64,000 bases of DNA from Pseudomonadota bacterium (GTDB taxonomy: Bacteria > Pseudomonadota > Alphaproteobacteria > Acetobacterales > Acetobacteraceae). The position numbers and the translations under genes are program-made. Shown piece after piece: positions 1-7,366 of this stretch. The notes beneath the pieces were generated by a model, which worked only from the letters and a program-made list of their open reading frames with translations, made no database searches and was not told the origin of the DNA. The first letter of the stretch is position 1; the number at the start of each line of letters is the position of its first letter. The stretch is taken from assembly GCA_021845595.1 (NCBI GenBank), contig JAJZVV010000001.1, positions 248,001 through 312,000 of the forward strand, read 5' to 3'.

Positions 1-483
1 CCCTTGCGCCGCAGCACCGGTCCCGCGCAGCCCGGCCGCGTGCAGCGACGCCGCTTGCGGTGGCTGGCCGAGCGCGAGGGCCACCTCCAGTGTCAGGGTT
101 TCGCTCGTATAGGCGAGTTCGGGCAGTCCACCGAGACGCAACGCCTGCTCACCGTCGGCGCGGACCACCAGTTTGGTGGGATGGCGAACATCCAGCCCGA
201 TCTGCAGCCGCCGCGCCCGCCACGCAATGCCGCCGGGAATCTCGCGCGCCGCGCCCGCAGCGGTGACATCGTCGAGCTCCAGCCGCGCCGCCAGCGGCCA
301 GCCGGCCCGGTGCGAGGCCCCGGTCTGGATCGTCCACCCGCTTTTCGCGCTCTCGGCGACGAACCGGGCCGTCGCGCCCTCGATCTGTCCGGTCACCAGC
401 CACCAGGCGAGACCGTCGAGCGCCACGACCAGCGCGGCGACGCCCAGAAGCCAGCGCAGGATCGCCCCTAGCCCGCGCGGCAT
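1..483 (-). CDS. DUF2125 family protein, C-terminal part missing (runs off the window)
   Basis: An open frame begins with ATG at 483 and is still open at base 1, so about 160 residues are visible. The N-terminus has one hydrophobic helix (about residues 7-27, ending in AWWLV), followed by an extracytoplasmic-looking beta-rich part. The segment VTGQIEGATARFVAES and a following GWPLAARLEL-type stretch are typical of DUF2125 proteins, membrane-anchored alphaproteobacterial proteins of unknown function. An in-frame ATG at 555 would add 24 low-complexity residues; I prefer 483 because the helix then lies close to the N-terminus. The gene follows plsC on the same strand with a gap of about 100 bp. 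Family assignment is from recalled sequence character; the function is unknown. Confidence 0.6.
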   Translation of the reverse strand, partial: MPRGLGAILRWLLGVAALVVALDGLAWWLVTGQIEGATARFVAESAKSGWTIQTGASHRAGWPLAARLELDDVTAAGAAREIPGGIAWRARRLQIGLDVRHPTKLVVRADGEQALRLGGLPELAYTSETLTLEVALALGQPPQAASLHAAGLRGTGAAAQG

Positions 484-581
484 CGTCCCGCCCGCACGCG
501 CCCGCACGTCCTCATCCCCAGCCCCGCCGGACCGCGCTCCGGCTGCGCACTCCATGGTATAAACATATATTTTTCAATACA

Positions 582-1343
582 CTACGAGGCCAGCTTGGCG
601 CTGCTTCGTAGCCCGGCGGACGCGCCCCCCACAGGGTTGTCCACAACCGCGGCGGCATCGCCGTGAAAGATGTCCTGGAGCCGGCGCATCAGTTCGGTCC
701 GCGGCAACCCCGCCGGGATCGGGGACTGGATGCTCACGCGGATGACGCCGGGACGCTTGCGGAACGCGCGCCGGCCCCAGTGCTGGCCGGAATTGGTGAG
801 CACCGGGAACACCGGCAGGCCGGTCGCTGCCGCCATCGCGGCGATTCCGGGTTGCAGCGCCACACGCTGGCCCGGCGCCGTGCGGGTGCCCTCGGGGAAA
901 ATCACCATCTGGCGGCCTTCGGCGACCGCGCGCCGGGTCCGGCGGATGAGGTCGCGCAGCGCCGTGGCTCCGCCAGCGCGGTCGACCACGATCATCCCGG
1001 CCCGCACCGTGAGGGGGCCAAACAGGGGAATGCGGGTGAGCTCCTGCTTCATCACATAGGCCGGACGCGGCAGCAGTGTGAGCCAGACGAGCGTGTCATA
1101 GGCCGACTGGTGCTGGGACGCGATCAGCGCCGGGCCGGCGCGGGGCAGCGTCGCGGCACCCTCGAGCCTCAGGGTGACATGGCAGATCCGCGCCAGCCCG
1201 GCCAGCGCCAGCCGGGCCCAGAGCTGCGCCAGTGCCAGCGCGTGTTGCGGCGCGAACAGGCGCAACACGACCCCGCCGAGCCCGAGGACGAAGGTAAGAA
1301 CGAAGAAATACACGTTGAAAACCGCCGAGCGCAGCGTCGTCAT
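582..1343 (-). CDS. plsC: 1-acyl-sn-glycerol-3-phosphate acyltransferase (PlsC family)
   Basis: The enzyme transfers an acyl chain to lysophosphatidic acid, giving phosphatidic acid for membrane lipid synthesis at the inner membrane. The 253-residue length is normal. It has an N-terminal hydrophobic helix (about residues 8-30), the catalytic HX4D block HQSAYD at 78-83, and the substrate-binding FPEGTR block at 149-154. Its ATG overlaps the ydcF stop codon (ATGA), so it sits at the end of ftsE-ftsX-ydcF-plsC and is probably translationally coupled. The family is clear; whether it acts on glycerolipids or on another lysolipid cannot be read from the sequence. Confidence 0.92.
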   Translation of the reverse strand: MTTLRSAVFNVYFFVLTFVLGLGGVVLRLFAPQHALALAQLWARLALAGLARICHVTLRLEGAATLPRAGPALIASQHQSAYDTLVWLTLLPRPAYVMKQELTRIPLFGPLTVRAGMIVVDRAGGATALRDLIRRTRRAVAEGRQMVIFPEGTRTAPGQRVALQPGIAAMAAATGLPVFPVLTNSGQHWGRRAFRKRPGVIRVSIQSPIPAGLPRTELMRRLQDIFHGDAAAVVDNPVGGASAGLRSSAKLAS

Positions 1344-2005
1344 GCCCTCGCACCCCGGGTCCGGCCGCCGTCAAGCCGCTCGCTCTCGACCCGGGGGCCG
1401 GAACCGTGCTCGCGGAGGGGCAGAAGATGGCTCAGGCCGGTCTCGACCACCAGCCACTTGCTATATTCCCCCGCGAGCAGCCGCAGCGCCGGCCAGCTCT
1501 CCGGTCCGCCGAGCGAGGACGGCATGACCGGCGCCGGATGCAGCACCAGGTCCGGCGCGGAATGGGCGATTTCGGCGAGCGCACGCGGCATGTGATAGAA
1601 GGCCGTGACCACGATCAGCGAGCGCAACCCGTGGGCGCGCGCCCAGTCGGCGATCTCGCGGGCGTTGCCGCGAGTCGAGGCGGCGCTGCGGCCGAGCGTC
1701 ACCAAGGGCGCCAGCGGCGCCGGATCGAGCCCGCCGCGGCGCGCCAGATGCCCGAGATCCACGGCGCGATCGACCCCGGATACGAGCAGCAGCCGCGCCC
1801 GGCCGGCCGCCAGCAGGCGCAGGCCCGTCTCCACCCGCTCGGCGCCGCCCGTCAGCACCACGATGCCGTCCGCGCTGCCGGTCTCACGCGGCAGTTCGGC
1901 AGCACTGCGGACGAACCACGCGAAACCGCCGGTCCAGACCAGGCCGGCCACGAGCCCGGCCAGCGCCGCGCCCCGCAGCAGCTTCACATGGGGCCACCCG
2001 ATCAT
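1340..2005 (-). CDS. YdcF/DUF218 family membrane protein
   Basis: This 221-residue protein has an N-terminal transmembrane helix (about residues 7-27) followed by a DUF218 domain: GIVVLTGG, then a LLVSG strand, then an SLIVVTAFYHMPRA segment. These are the usual landmarks of YdcF/SanA-like proteins, which are linked to envelope functions but mostly lack a defined reaction. The ATG at 2005 overlaps the ftsX stop codon (ATGA), and the stop overlaps the plsC start. A second YdcF-type protein lies at 28759-29508, so the genome holds at least two. Confidence 0.82.
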   Translation of the reverse strand: MIGWPHVKLLRGAALAGLVAGLVWTGGFAWFVRSAAELPRETGSADGIVVLTGGAERVETGLRLLAAGRARLLLVSGVDRAVDLGHLARRGGLDPAPLAPLVTLGRSAASTRGNAREIADWARAHGLRSLIVVTAFYHMPRALAEIAHSAPDLVLHPAPVMPSSLGGPESWPALRLLAGEYSKWLVVETGLSHLLPLREHGSGPRVESERLDGGRTRGARA

Positions 2006-2949
2006 GGCAGCCCGCGCAGCCACGCGCGCACGGTCGCCTGCGCGGTAAGCCAGCCGATCGCTGCCGCCGCGGCGGCGAGCGCCGGCAGGACCAGCCACAG
2101 CAGCGGTGGCACCGCGCCCGCGAGCGCCGCCGGGTCCGACGCCGCAGCGATGTCGCGGCGCAGGAACGGCAGCGCGAGAAGGCCGAGGGCCAGCAGGATC
2201 GGCAGCGCCGTGATCGCGCCCGCGGTGCCGCCGAGCCCGGCCAGCCAAGTGACCCGGCGGGCAAAGCCGGCGGCAATATAGGCGTCTGTCGCACCGAGCA
2301 GGTGGACGATCTCGATCGCCTCTCGGCGGGCGGCCAGCCCGGCCCGGGTCGCCACCGCAACCAGCGCCGCGGCGACCGCGCCGACCAGGAGCAGAACCAC
2401 CCCGGCGCAGGCCTGCAGGCTGCGCGCCAGCACCGCCAGCCGCCGGGCCCAGACATCCTGCCGCTCCAGCAGCGCTCCCGGCGCTGCCGCTTCGAGCCGC
2501 GCGGCGAGCGCGTCGAGATCGGCGCCGCGTTCGCCGGCTCCGTGCGCCAGCCGCACCGCGATCACCGCGGGCAGGGGCAGGCTCATGCGCTCGGCGTCCG
2601 CGCCGAGCCAGGGACGCAGAAGATCGGCGAGTTCCGTGTCCGCGAGGGCGCGGAATTCGGCCAAGGCAGGGCTGCCGCCCAGCACCGCGAGCGCGGCGTC
2701 TCGCCGGGTCCGGCCTGGTTCGGCGGCCGGCTCGCCCGGGCGCGGCACCAGCACGGTGAGCGACGCGGCCGCCCCCTCCTGCCAATGACGCGCGATCGCC
2801 GAAGCGGCGACGAAGCCGGCCGCGGAGAGCGCGGCGAGAAAGGTCATGGAGGCGACGAGCAGCGGCAGCGCACGGTCGGCCAGCGCGCGGCGCAGGCCGA
2901 GGTCGTCCGCCCCACGCGGGCGCAGCCAGCGGCGGCGCGGCTCAGCCAT
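2002..2949 (-). CDS. ftsX: Cell-division ABC transporter permease FtsX
   Basis: FtsX partners with the ATPase FtsE at the division site and in most bacteria controls peptidoglycan hydrolases. The product is about 315 residues: a short basic N-terminus, a first membrane helix (about 30-54), a periplasmic domain of roughly 110 residues, and three more hydrophobic segments towards the C-terminus, which is the FtsX topology. I chose the ATG at 2949, which overlaps the ftsE stop by 8 bp; a GTG at 2964 would add five residues. The sequence is diverged, as FtsX usually is, so the name leans on topology and on ftsE directly upstream. Confidence 0.85.
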   Translation of the reverse strand: MAEPRRRWLRPRGADDLGLRRALADRALPLLVASMTFLAALSAAGFVAASAIARHWQEGAAASLTVLVPRPGEPAAEPGRTRRDAALAVLGGSPALAEFRALADTELADLLRPWLGADAERMSLPLPAVIAVRLAHGAGERGADLDALAARLEAAAPGALLERQDVWARRLAVLARSLQACAGVVLLLVGAVAAALVAVATRAGLAARREAIEIVHLLGATDAYIAAGFARRVTWLAGLGGTAGAITALPILLALGLLALPFLRRDIAAASDPAALAGAVPPLLWLVLPALAAAAAAIGWLTAQATVRAWLRGLP

Positions 2950-3658
2950 CGACCCGTTGGCCACGATCGGCCCGGCGGCCGCCGTCGGCCGCTCCGCCGC
3001 CTGCGACCAGTTGCCCGGCCTCGAGCTCCAGAGCCGGCGCCGGGTGGCGCGCCACCAGCGCCGCGTTGTGCGTTGCCACCACCACCGTCGTTCCCAGCCG
3101 GTTCAATTCCTTGAGGAGTTGCATCAGCCGCTCGGCCTGCGCGTCGTCGAGATTGCCGGTGGGTTCGTCAGCAAGCAACAGCGACGGACGGTTGATCACC
3201 GCACGCGCGATCGCCACCCGCTGCTGCTCGCCCCCGGAGAGCGCCGGCGGATGGACGTTGCGGCGCGAGTGCAGCCCGACCCAGCGGAGCATCTCGGTCA
3301 CGTCGGCGCGAATCTGACCCTCGGGCCGTCCGGCGATGCGCAGCGGCAAGGCGACGTTGTCGAACGCGGTGAGATGGTCGAGCAACCGGAAATCCTGGAA
3401 GACAACGCCAATTCGCCGGCGCAGCAGCGCCAGCGCAGCGCGGTCCGCCGCGCCGATCTCGGTGCCGAGGAGGTCGAGCCGGCCACGGCTCGGCCGCACC
3501 GCGAGGTAGAGCAGCCGCAACAGGCTCGTCTTGCCTGCTCCGGATGGTCCGAGCAGCCAGCGGAACCCGCCGGCCGGCACGAACGCGTCGAGATCGCGCA
3601 GCACCTCCGGCCCATCACGGCCCGGGTAGCGCAGACCCACCGCCTGCATGCGAATCAT
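2942..3658 (-). CDS. ftsE: Cell-division ATP-binding protein FtsE
   Basis: This is the ATPase of the FtsEX complex. The 238-residue product has Walker A GPSGAGKTS at 37-45, a Q-loop (VFQDF near 87-91), the signature LSGGEQQ at 140-146 and Walker B LLLADEP at 160-166, followed by a switch histidine (VATHN). The spacing fits FtsE/LolD-class ATPases. The frame stays open upstream, but ATG 3658 is chosen because homology begins with IRMQAVGLRY. It is the first gene of the leftward run ftsE-ftsX-ydcF-plsC and diverges from the zinc-ribbon gene at 3976, so its promoter should lie in 3659-3975. Confidence 0.93.
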   Translation of the reverse strand: MIRMQAVGLRYPGRDGPEVLRDLDAFVPAGGFRWLLGPSGAGKTSLLRLLYLAVRPSRGRLDLLGTEIGAADRAALALLRRRIGVVFQDFRLLDHLTAFDNVALPLRIAGRPEGQIRADVTEMLRWVGLHSRRNVHPPALSGGEQQRVAIARAVINRPSLLLADEPTGNLDDAQAERLMQLLKELNRLGTTVVVATHNAALVARHPAPALELEAGQLVAGGGAADGGRRADRGQRVDG

Positions 3659-3975
3659 CGCCCGTCCGTTCGTTGCAGCCCGTTGGTCAAAACCCGCTCG
3701 TCTCCTCCGCAGCCAGCCGCGCCCCACGATGCTCTTCTGCCACCCCGCGGCGAGCGGCGGAACCCTCACGGCTTCCGGGCGCGCCCGCCGCCTAGAGTCT
3801 GTCAGCACTTCATTGACGCGCTGACAGACTCTAGATCGTTGTTTATGCCTCTGTTTATCCGCCTCCGCCGATTCCGCCTGCGGCGGACAGACGCTATATA
3901 TCAGCGGTTGCGCCAACCCATTGCCTTTGGTGTCCGATTTCCCACAGGATCGGCGCCGAGAACGAGGATTCGCGC
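3659..3975. other. Divergent intergenic region between ftsE and the zinc-ribbon gene
   Basis: This 317-bp gene-free stretch must carry promoters in both directions. It is less GC-rich than the flanking genes in its right half (about 3835-3975). The main structure visible is the 15-bp inverted repeat at 3792-3834. I see no convincing coding frame and no confident -35/-10 pair. Confidence 0.6.
3792..3834. repeat. Perfect 15-bp inverted repeat with CTAGAG ends
   Basis: The arms CTAGAGTCTGTCAGC (3792-3806) and GCTGACAGACTCTAG (3820-3834) are exact reverse complements around a 13-nt spacer. The CTAGAG termini match those of the two palindromes at 4512-4564 and 4577-4641, which suggests a dispersed palindromic element rather than an operator. 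It lies upstream of ftsE and could also form a hairpin in a transcript. Confidence 0.8.
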
Positions 3976-4413
3976 ATGCGCATCACCTGCCCGACCTGTG
4001 AGGCGACCTACGATGTGCCGGAGAAGCTGCTGCGCCCGGACCGCGAGGTGCGCTGCGCGCGCTGCGGCGGGCGCTGGCTGCCGGCCCCGGCCGAGCCGGG
4101 GATGCCGCCGCCCCCCGAAGCAACTGGGCCGTCGGACGTGGACGAGATCGCCGCGCCGCCTGCCCCGGACGGCGACCGGCCGCCCTCGTTCGACATTTTC
4201 ACCCGCACGGCCGGTCTGCTCGATCCCGGCGGGGATGAGCCACGGGCGCGTGCCGGCATGGCGGTGTGGGGGGGGTGGGTGGCGAGTCTGCTGGTCCTCG
4301 CCGGGCTCGGCTGGGCCGGACTGACCTACCGCGCGCAGGTGATGCAGGCCTGGCCGCCGACCGAGCGCGTCTACGCCCTGTTCGGCCTCGCCGGCGGCGC
4401 CGCCTCGCCATAG
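3976..4413 (+). CDS. MJ0042-type zinc-ribbon membrane protein
   Basis: This 145-residue protein starts with a zinc ribbon, C5-x2-C8 and C27-x2-C30, in the pattern MRITCPTCEATYDVP. A proline-rich linker (about 35-75) and one transmembrane helix (about 97-117) follow, with a short C-terminal tail. This matches the MJ0042-type zinc-finger proteins common beside alphaproteobacterial division and amino-acid genes; their role is not established. ATG 3976 is used because the ribbon begins immediately. The stop (4411-4413) runs directly into the first hairpin of the palindrome cluster. Confidence 0.88.
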   Translation: MRITCPTCEATYDVPEKLLRPDREVRCARCGGRWLPAPAEPGMPPPPEATGPSDVDEIAAPPAPDGDRPPSFDIFTRTAGLLDPGGDEPRARAGMAVWGGWVASLLVLAGLGWAGLTYRAQVMQAWPPTERVYALFGLAGGAASP

Positions 4414-4449
4414 TGTCCCCGAAACTCGCGAGCGAATTTCGGGGACACT
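4412..4449. terminator. Hairpin, 13-bp perfect stem, at the end of the zinc-ribbon gene
   Basis: The arms AGTGTCCCCGAAA (4412-4424) and TTTCGGGGACACT (4437-4449) pair perfectly around a 12-nt loop and start inside the stop codon of the zinc-ribbon gene. There is no U-tract immediately after, so it may be either an intrinsic-type terminator or one more member of the palindrome cluster that follows. Confidence 0.55.
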
Positions 4450-4463
4450 CGCCGTTTGTTTTC

Positions 4464-4513
4464 AGTGGCCTGCTTATCCCTGACATGCGTTCGCTTGTCA
4501 GGGGCACGCCACT
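4464..4513. repeat. Imperfect palindrome in the convergent intergenic region
   Basis: The outer arms AGTGGC (4464-4469) and GCCACT (4508-4513) enclose inner arms CCCTGACA (4478-4485) and TGTCAGGG (4496-4503). It ends exactly where the next CTAGAG-ended palindrome begins. Confidence 0.6.
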
Positions 4514-4564
4514 AGAGCACGGTCCGACCTGATGGAATCATCTGGTCGGACGGTCGTGCTCTAG
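4512..4564. repeat. CTAGAGCAC-ended palindromic element
   Basis: The left arm CTAGAGCACGGTCCGACC (4512-4529) pairs with 4544-4564 apart from a 3-nt bulge in the right arm, around a loop of about 14 nt. CTAGAGC termini and a length of 50-65 bp resemble the small intergenic palindromes scattered through alphaproteobacterial genomes. The family assignment is inference. Confidence 0.75.
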
Positions 4565-4576
4565 AAACCTATGAGT

Positions 4577-4641
4577 CTAGAGCAACTTATCTCCGATCTG
4601 ATCGAGCCGGAACGGCTCAATCAGATCGGAGGTTGCTCTAG
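4577..4641. repeat. CTAGAGCAAC-ended palindromic element
   Basis: Terminal arms CTAGAGCAAC (4577-4586) and GTTGCTCTAG (4632-4641) enclose a second, nearly perfect stem of about 19 bp (CTCCGATCTGAT... against ...ATCAGATCGGAG) with a tiny loop; TTAT bulges on the left side. The same terminal hexamer and layout are seen at 4512-4564 and 3792-3834. It lies just beyond the stop codon of the TIGR02302-like gene. Confidence 0.75.
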
Positions 4642-4657
4642 GCCCCCGCCGGATCGG

Positions 4658-7366
4658 TCAGAACTGGCGCAGCAGCCGCTCGATATAGTCCAGCTCCTCG
4701 ACCGGACGCGCCCGCTCGGCCGCGCGCCGGCGCAGCTCCTCCTCGATGCTGCGGCTGCGCACCTGCTCCATCTGGTCGGGCACCTTGACGTCGCTGCTTT
4801 CGGCATCGCCGGACGTGCCTTCCTCGACGCGCCGGCCGAGCGGATCCAGATGCGCGCGCTCGCGCCCCTCGCGACCTTCGCCGCTGGCCGACGAGCCGCC
4901 ATCGTCCTGCGATTGCGCGCCGTTCTGGCCGAGACCCGACTCGCTGTCCGATTGGTCGTTCTCCTCCTCGCCCTGCTGCTCCCGGCCGCCTCGGCGCTGC
5001 ATCGCCTGGGCCATTTCGCGCCCGCCCTGCTGCAGCGCAGCAATGGCGCGCTGCTCGGCGGACCGCGCCGCGGCGTCACGCCCCTCGCCGAGCGCCTGCG
5101 TCGCCTGTTCCATGTCCTGATCGGCCTCGCCGAAGCTCTTCGGCACCTCGCCATTGAGGTCGCCGAGCTGCTGAACCAGTTCACCGAGGGCGTGGCGCAG
5201 GGCCTGCTCCGTGCGGGCGTCGGAGCGGCGACCGTCATTGGCCGATGACGGGGGTCCGCCGGGCTGCCCGCCTCCGGCCATGGCACCGTCCGGGGGCCTG
5301 GGCTCGCCCGGCATCCCGAGATCGGCCGCGTCGGGCTCGCGACGCTCCGGGTCCGGCGAATCCGCCTCGGCGGGCCGATCGCGCTTCTGGGCATGGTCGA
5401 GCAGCCCGCCCTCGCGCTGAACCAGGTCCTGCAGCGCGCTCGTCTGCTGGCCGGCGCGCTGGCGCTGCTCCGCCGCTTGTCGCTGCCGGTCCGATTGAGG
5501 CTTGCGCAGCTGGGCCAGGCGTTTTTCGAGCGCCTTGAGCTGCTCGCGCGCCGACTGCGTTTGATTTTCCCGTGCCGCCTGGCGCAGCGCCTGCGCCATG
5601 CGCTCGAGCGCGCGCGCGTCCTGCTGCAGTGCCTTGGGATCGGCCGCGTCGCGCCGCGCCTGCTCGGTGAGCGCCTGCAGATGCTGCGCCAGCGTGCGCT
5701 CCAGCTCCCCGAGCTTGCGGTCGAGCTCCGCCTGGTCAGGCTGCTGGCCTTGCGGCGGCTTCGGCGCCGCTTGGGCCTTGTCCGGCTCGGGCGGCGTGGG
5801 CGGGCGCACCTTCTGGGCGGCATCGAGGGCCTCGCGGGCGGCGCGCAGGGCGGCGTCAAGCGCCTTGGCGGTTCGCGTCGCGGACCCTTCCTCGAAATGC
5901 AGCGCCAGTTCCCACAGCCGCGCCTGCACCTCGCCGACGGAGGCGTCGCCCGGATCGCGCTGCAGCAGGGCGGCGACGGCACGCAGGTTGAGGAAAGCGC
6001 CGATGTCCGTGGCGAACGGCCCGCTCGGCGCGATCGACTCCGGGCGGAACGAGAGCCGGTCCAGCTCCGCCAGCACCGGGGGATGGTCGTTTGGCTGCAG
6101 CGCCAGCATCTGGCGCACATGCACCAGCGCCTGCGCCATGGCATTGCGGAACGTCCGCGCCGGCAGGACGATGCGCACAGGGTCGCTCTTGCCGGTGAGG
6201 CCGGCGCCGTTCTGGGCCGCCAGGCGCGCGGTGACCGCGAGGCCGGCCCAGGGGTGCGCGGTCAGGTCCTGCGCCGCGATGCCGTGGGCGGCTTTCGGCT
6301 CCAGCCCGGGCAGCGGGACCGGAAGCCGCAGCGGCGGTGCGTCGGGCCGCTCGACGAGGCGCATCTCGGCAGCGAGCGCGGTGACGCCATAGACGTCGCT
6401 GACCTGCCAGGGCAGACGCAGGGTGTTGCCCCGCGCCGCCTTGCCCGGCGTCCCGCTCCACGCGGCCACGGGCGGACGCGGCGGCAGGACGGTGAGATCC
6501 CAGGCGGCGATCTGCCAGCCATGGCGGCGAACCACCAATCGTCCGCCGCTGACGAGGTCGCGCTCGGCGATGAAGCTGGCGGCATCCAGGGCGCGGAAAG
6601 CGGCGGTCTCGTGGTCCAGCGCCAGAACCGGAAGCCCCGAGCCCGCCAGCCCCGAGCCGCCGCTGACGCTGACCGCGAGATGCGACCCGGCCGGCACCGT
6701 CACCGCCGACTGCTCGGGCGTGAGCAGAACCGGCGGCAGATGGGTGTAGGCCGGCGGCGTGATCCAGGCCTGGACCAGCGGCGCCGGCGCCGGCGGCCCG
6801 GGCGGGAAATGCGGCCATAGCGCGGCGGCGACGCGGCGCGGTGCCTCGCCGCCGGCGATGACCAGCGCCGCGGCGAGGCCGACGACCAATGCCCCGCGCA
6901 GCCCGCGCCGATCCCGTGCGGCCAGGCCGGGGTGCGGCGCACCGACCCGCAGCCGACCGAGCCCGGCCACGACACGCGCCAAATGCGCCTGCCACAGCGC
7001 CTCGCTGCCAGGCAGCGCCGGCCGGTCGGCGAGCGCGGCGAGCGGCCGGTGGGCAAGGCCGGAGGTCCGCTCGAGGCGGCGGTCCGCTTCGTCCTGGCTG
7101 GGCAGGCGCAGCCGCCACGCGGCACGCGCCAGGGCCACCACGACGGCGAGCGTGAAGGCCGCCAGCAACCCCGCATGCCACGCAGCGGGCAGGCGCTGCG
7201 GCACGGCGAGCAGGGCGAGGCAGAGATAAAGCCCCGCGGCGCCGAGCGCTGGCCAGAGCAACACCCAGAGCCGCTCGAAGATCAGCACCGCCCGCGTCAT
7301 CGCCCGCCGACGCCCCAAACCGGGCGGCATCGGCAGGGACGCCGGGGGCGGCGAGGCCTGCTTCAT
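4658..7366 (-). CDS. TIGR02302/DUF4175-like large membrane protein
   Basis: This is a 902-residue protein. Hydrophobic helices lie near the N-terminus (about residues 25-75 and again near 160-180), followed by a beta-rich extracytoplasmic region containing segments such as AWITPPAYTHLPPVLL. A long charged, Gln/Arg/Glu-rich coiled-coil half follows from about residue 520, and the C-terminus reads PVEELDYIERLLRQF. That architecture and C-terminus are characteristic of the alphaproteobacterial TIGR02302 family, whose function is unknown. The ATG at 7366 overlaps the lysA stop (ATGA); the frame is open far upstream only because it is antisense-like inside lysA. The order lysA then TIGR02302 is common in Rhodospirillales and Rhizobiales. 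Confidence 0.88.
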   Translation of the reverse strand: MKQASPPPASLPMPPGLGRRRAMTRAVLIFERLWVLLWPALGAAGLYLCLALLAVPQRLPAAWHAGLLAAFTLAVVVALARAAWRLRLPSQDEADRRLERTSGLAHRPLAALADRPALPGSEALWQAHLARVVAGLGRLRVGAPHPGLAARDRRGLRGALVVGLAAALVIAGGEAPRRVAAALWPHFPPGPPAPAPLVQAWITPPAYTHLPPVLLTPEQSAVTVPAGSHLAVSVSGGSGLAGSGLPVLALDHETAAFRALDAASFIAERDLVSGGRLVVRRHGWQIAAWDLTVLPPRPPVAAWSGTPGKAARGNTLRLPWQVSDVYGVTALAAEMRLVERPDAPPLRLPVPLPGLEPKAAHGIAAQDLTAHPWAGLAVTARLAAQNGAGLTGKSDPVRIVLPARTFRNAMAQALVHVRQMLALQPNDHPPVLAELDRLSFRPESIAPSGPFATDIGAFLNLRAVAALLQRDPGDASVGEVQARLWELALHFEEGSATRTAKALDAALRAAREALDAAQKVRPPTPPEPDKAQAAPKPPQGQQPDQAELDRKLGELERTLAQHLQALTEQARRDAADPKALQQDARALERMAQALRQAARENQTQSAREQLKALEKRLAQLRKPQSDRQRQAAEQRQRAGQQTSALQDLVQREGGLLDHAQKRDRPAEADSPDPERREPDAADLGMPGEPRPPDGAMAGGGQPGGPPSSANDGRRSDARTEQALRHALGELVQQLGDLNGEVPKSFGEADQDMEQATQALGEGRDAAARSAEQRAIAALQQGGREMAQAMQRRGGREQQGEEENDQSDSESGLGQNGAQSQDDGGSSASGEGREGRERAHLDPLGRRVEEGTSGDAESSDVKVPDQMEQVRSRSIEEELRRRAAERARPVEELDYIERLLRQF

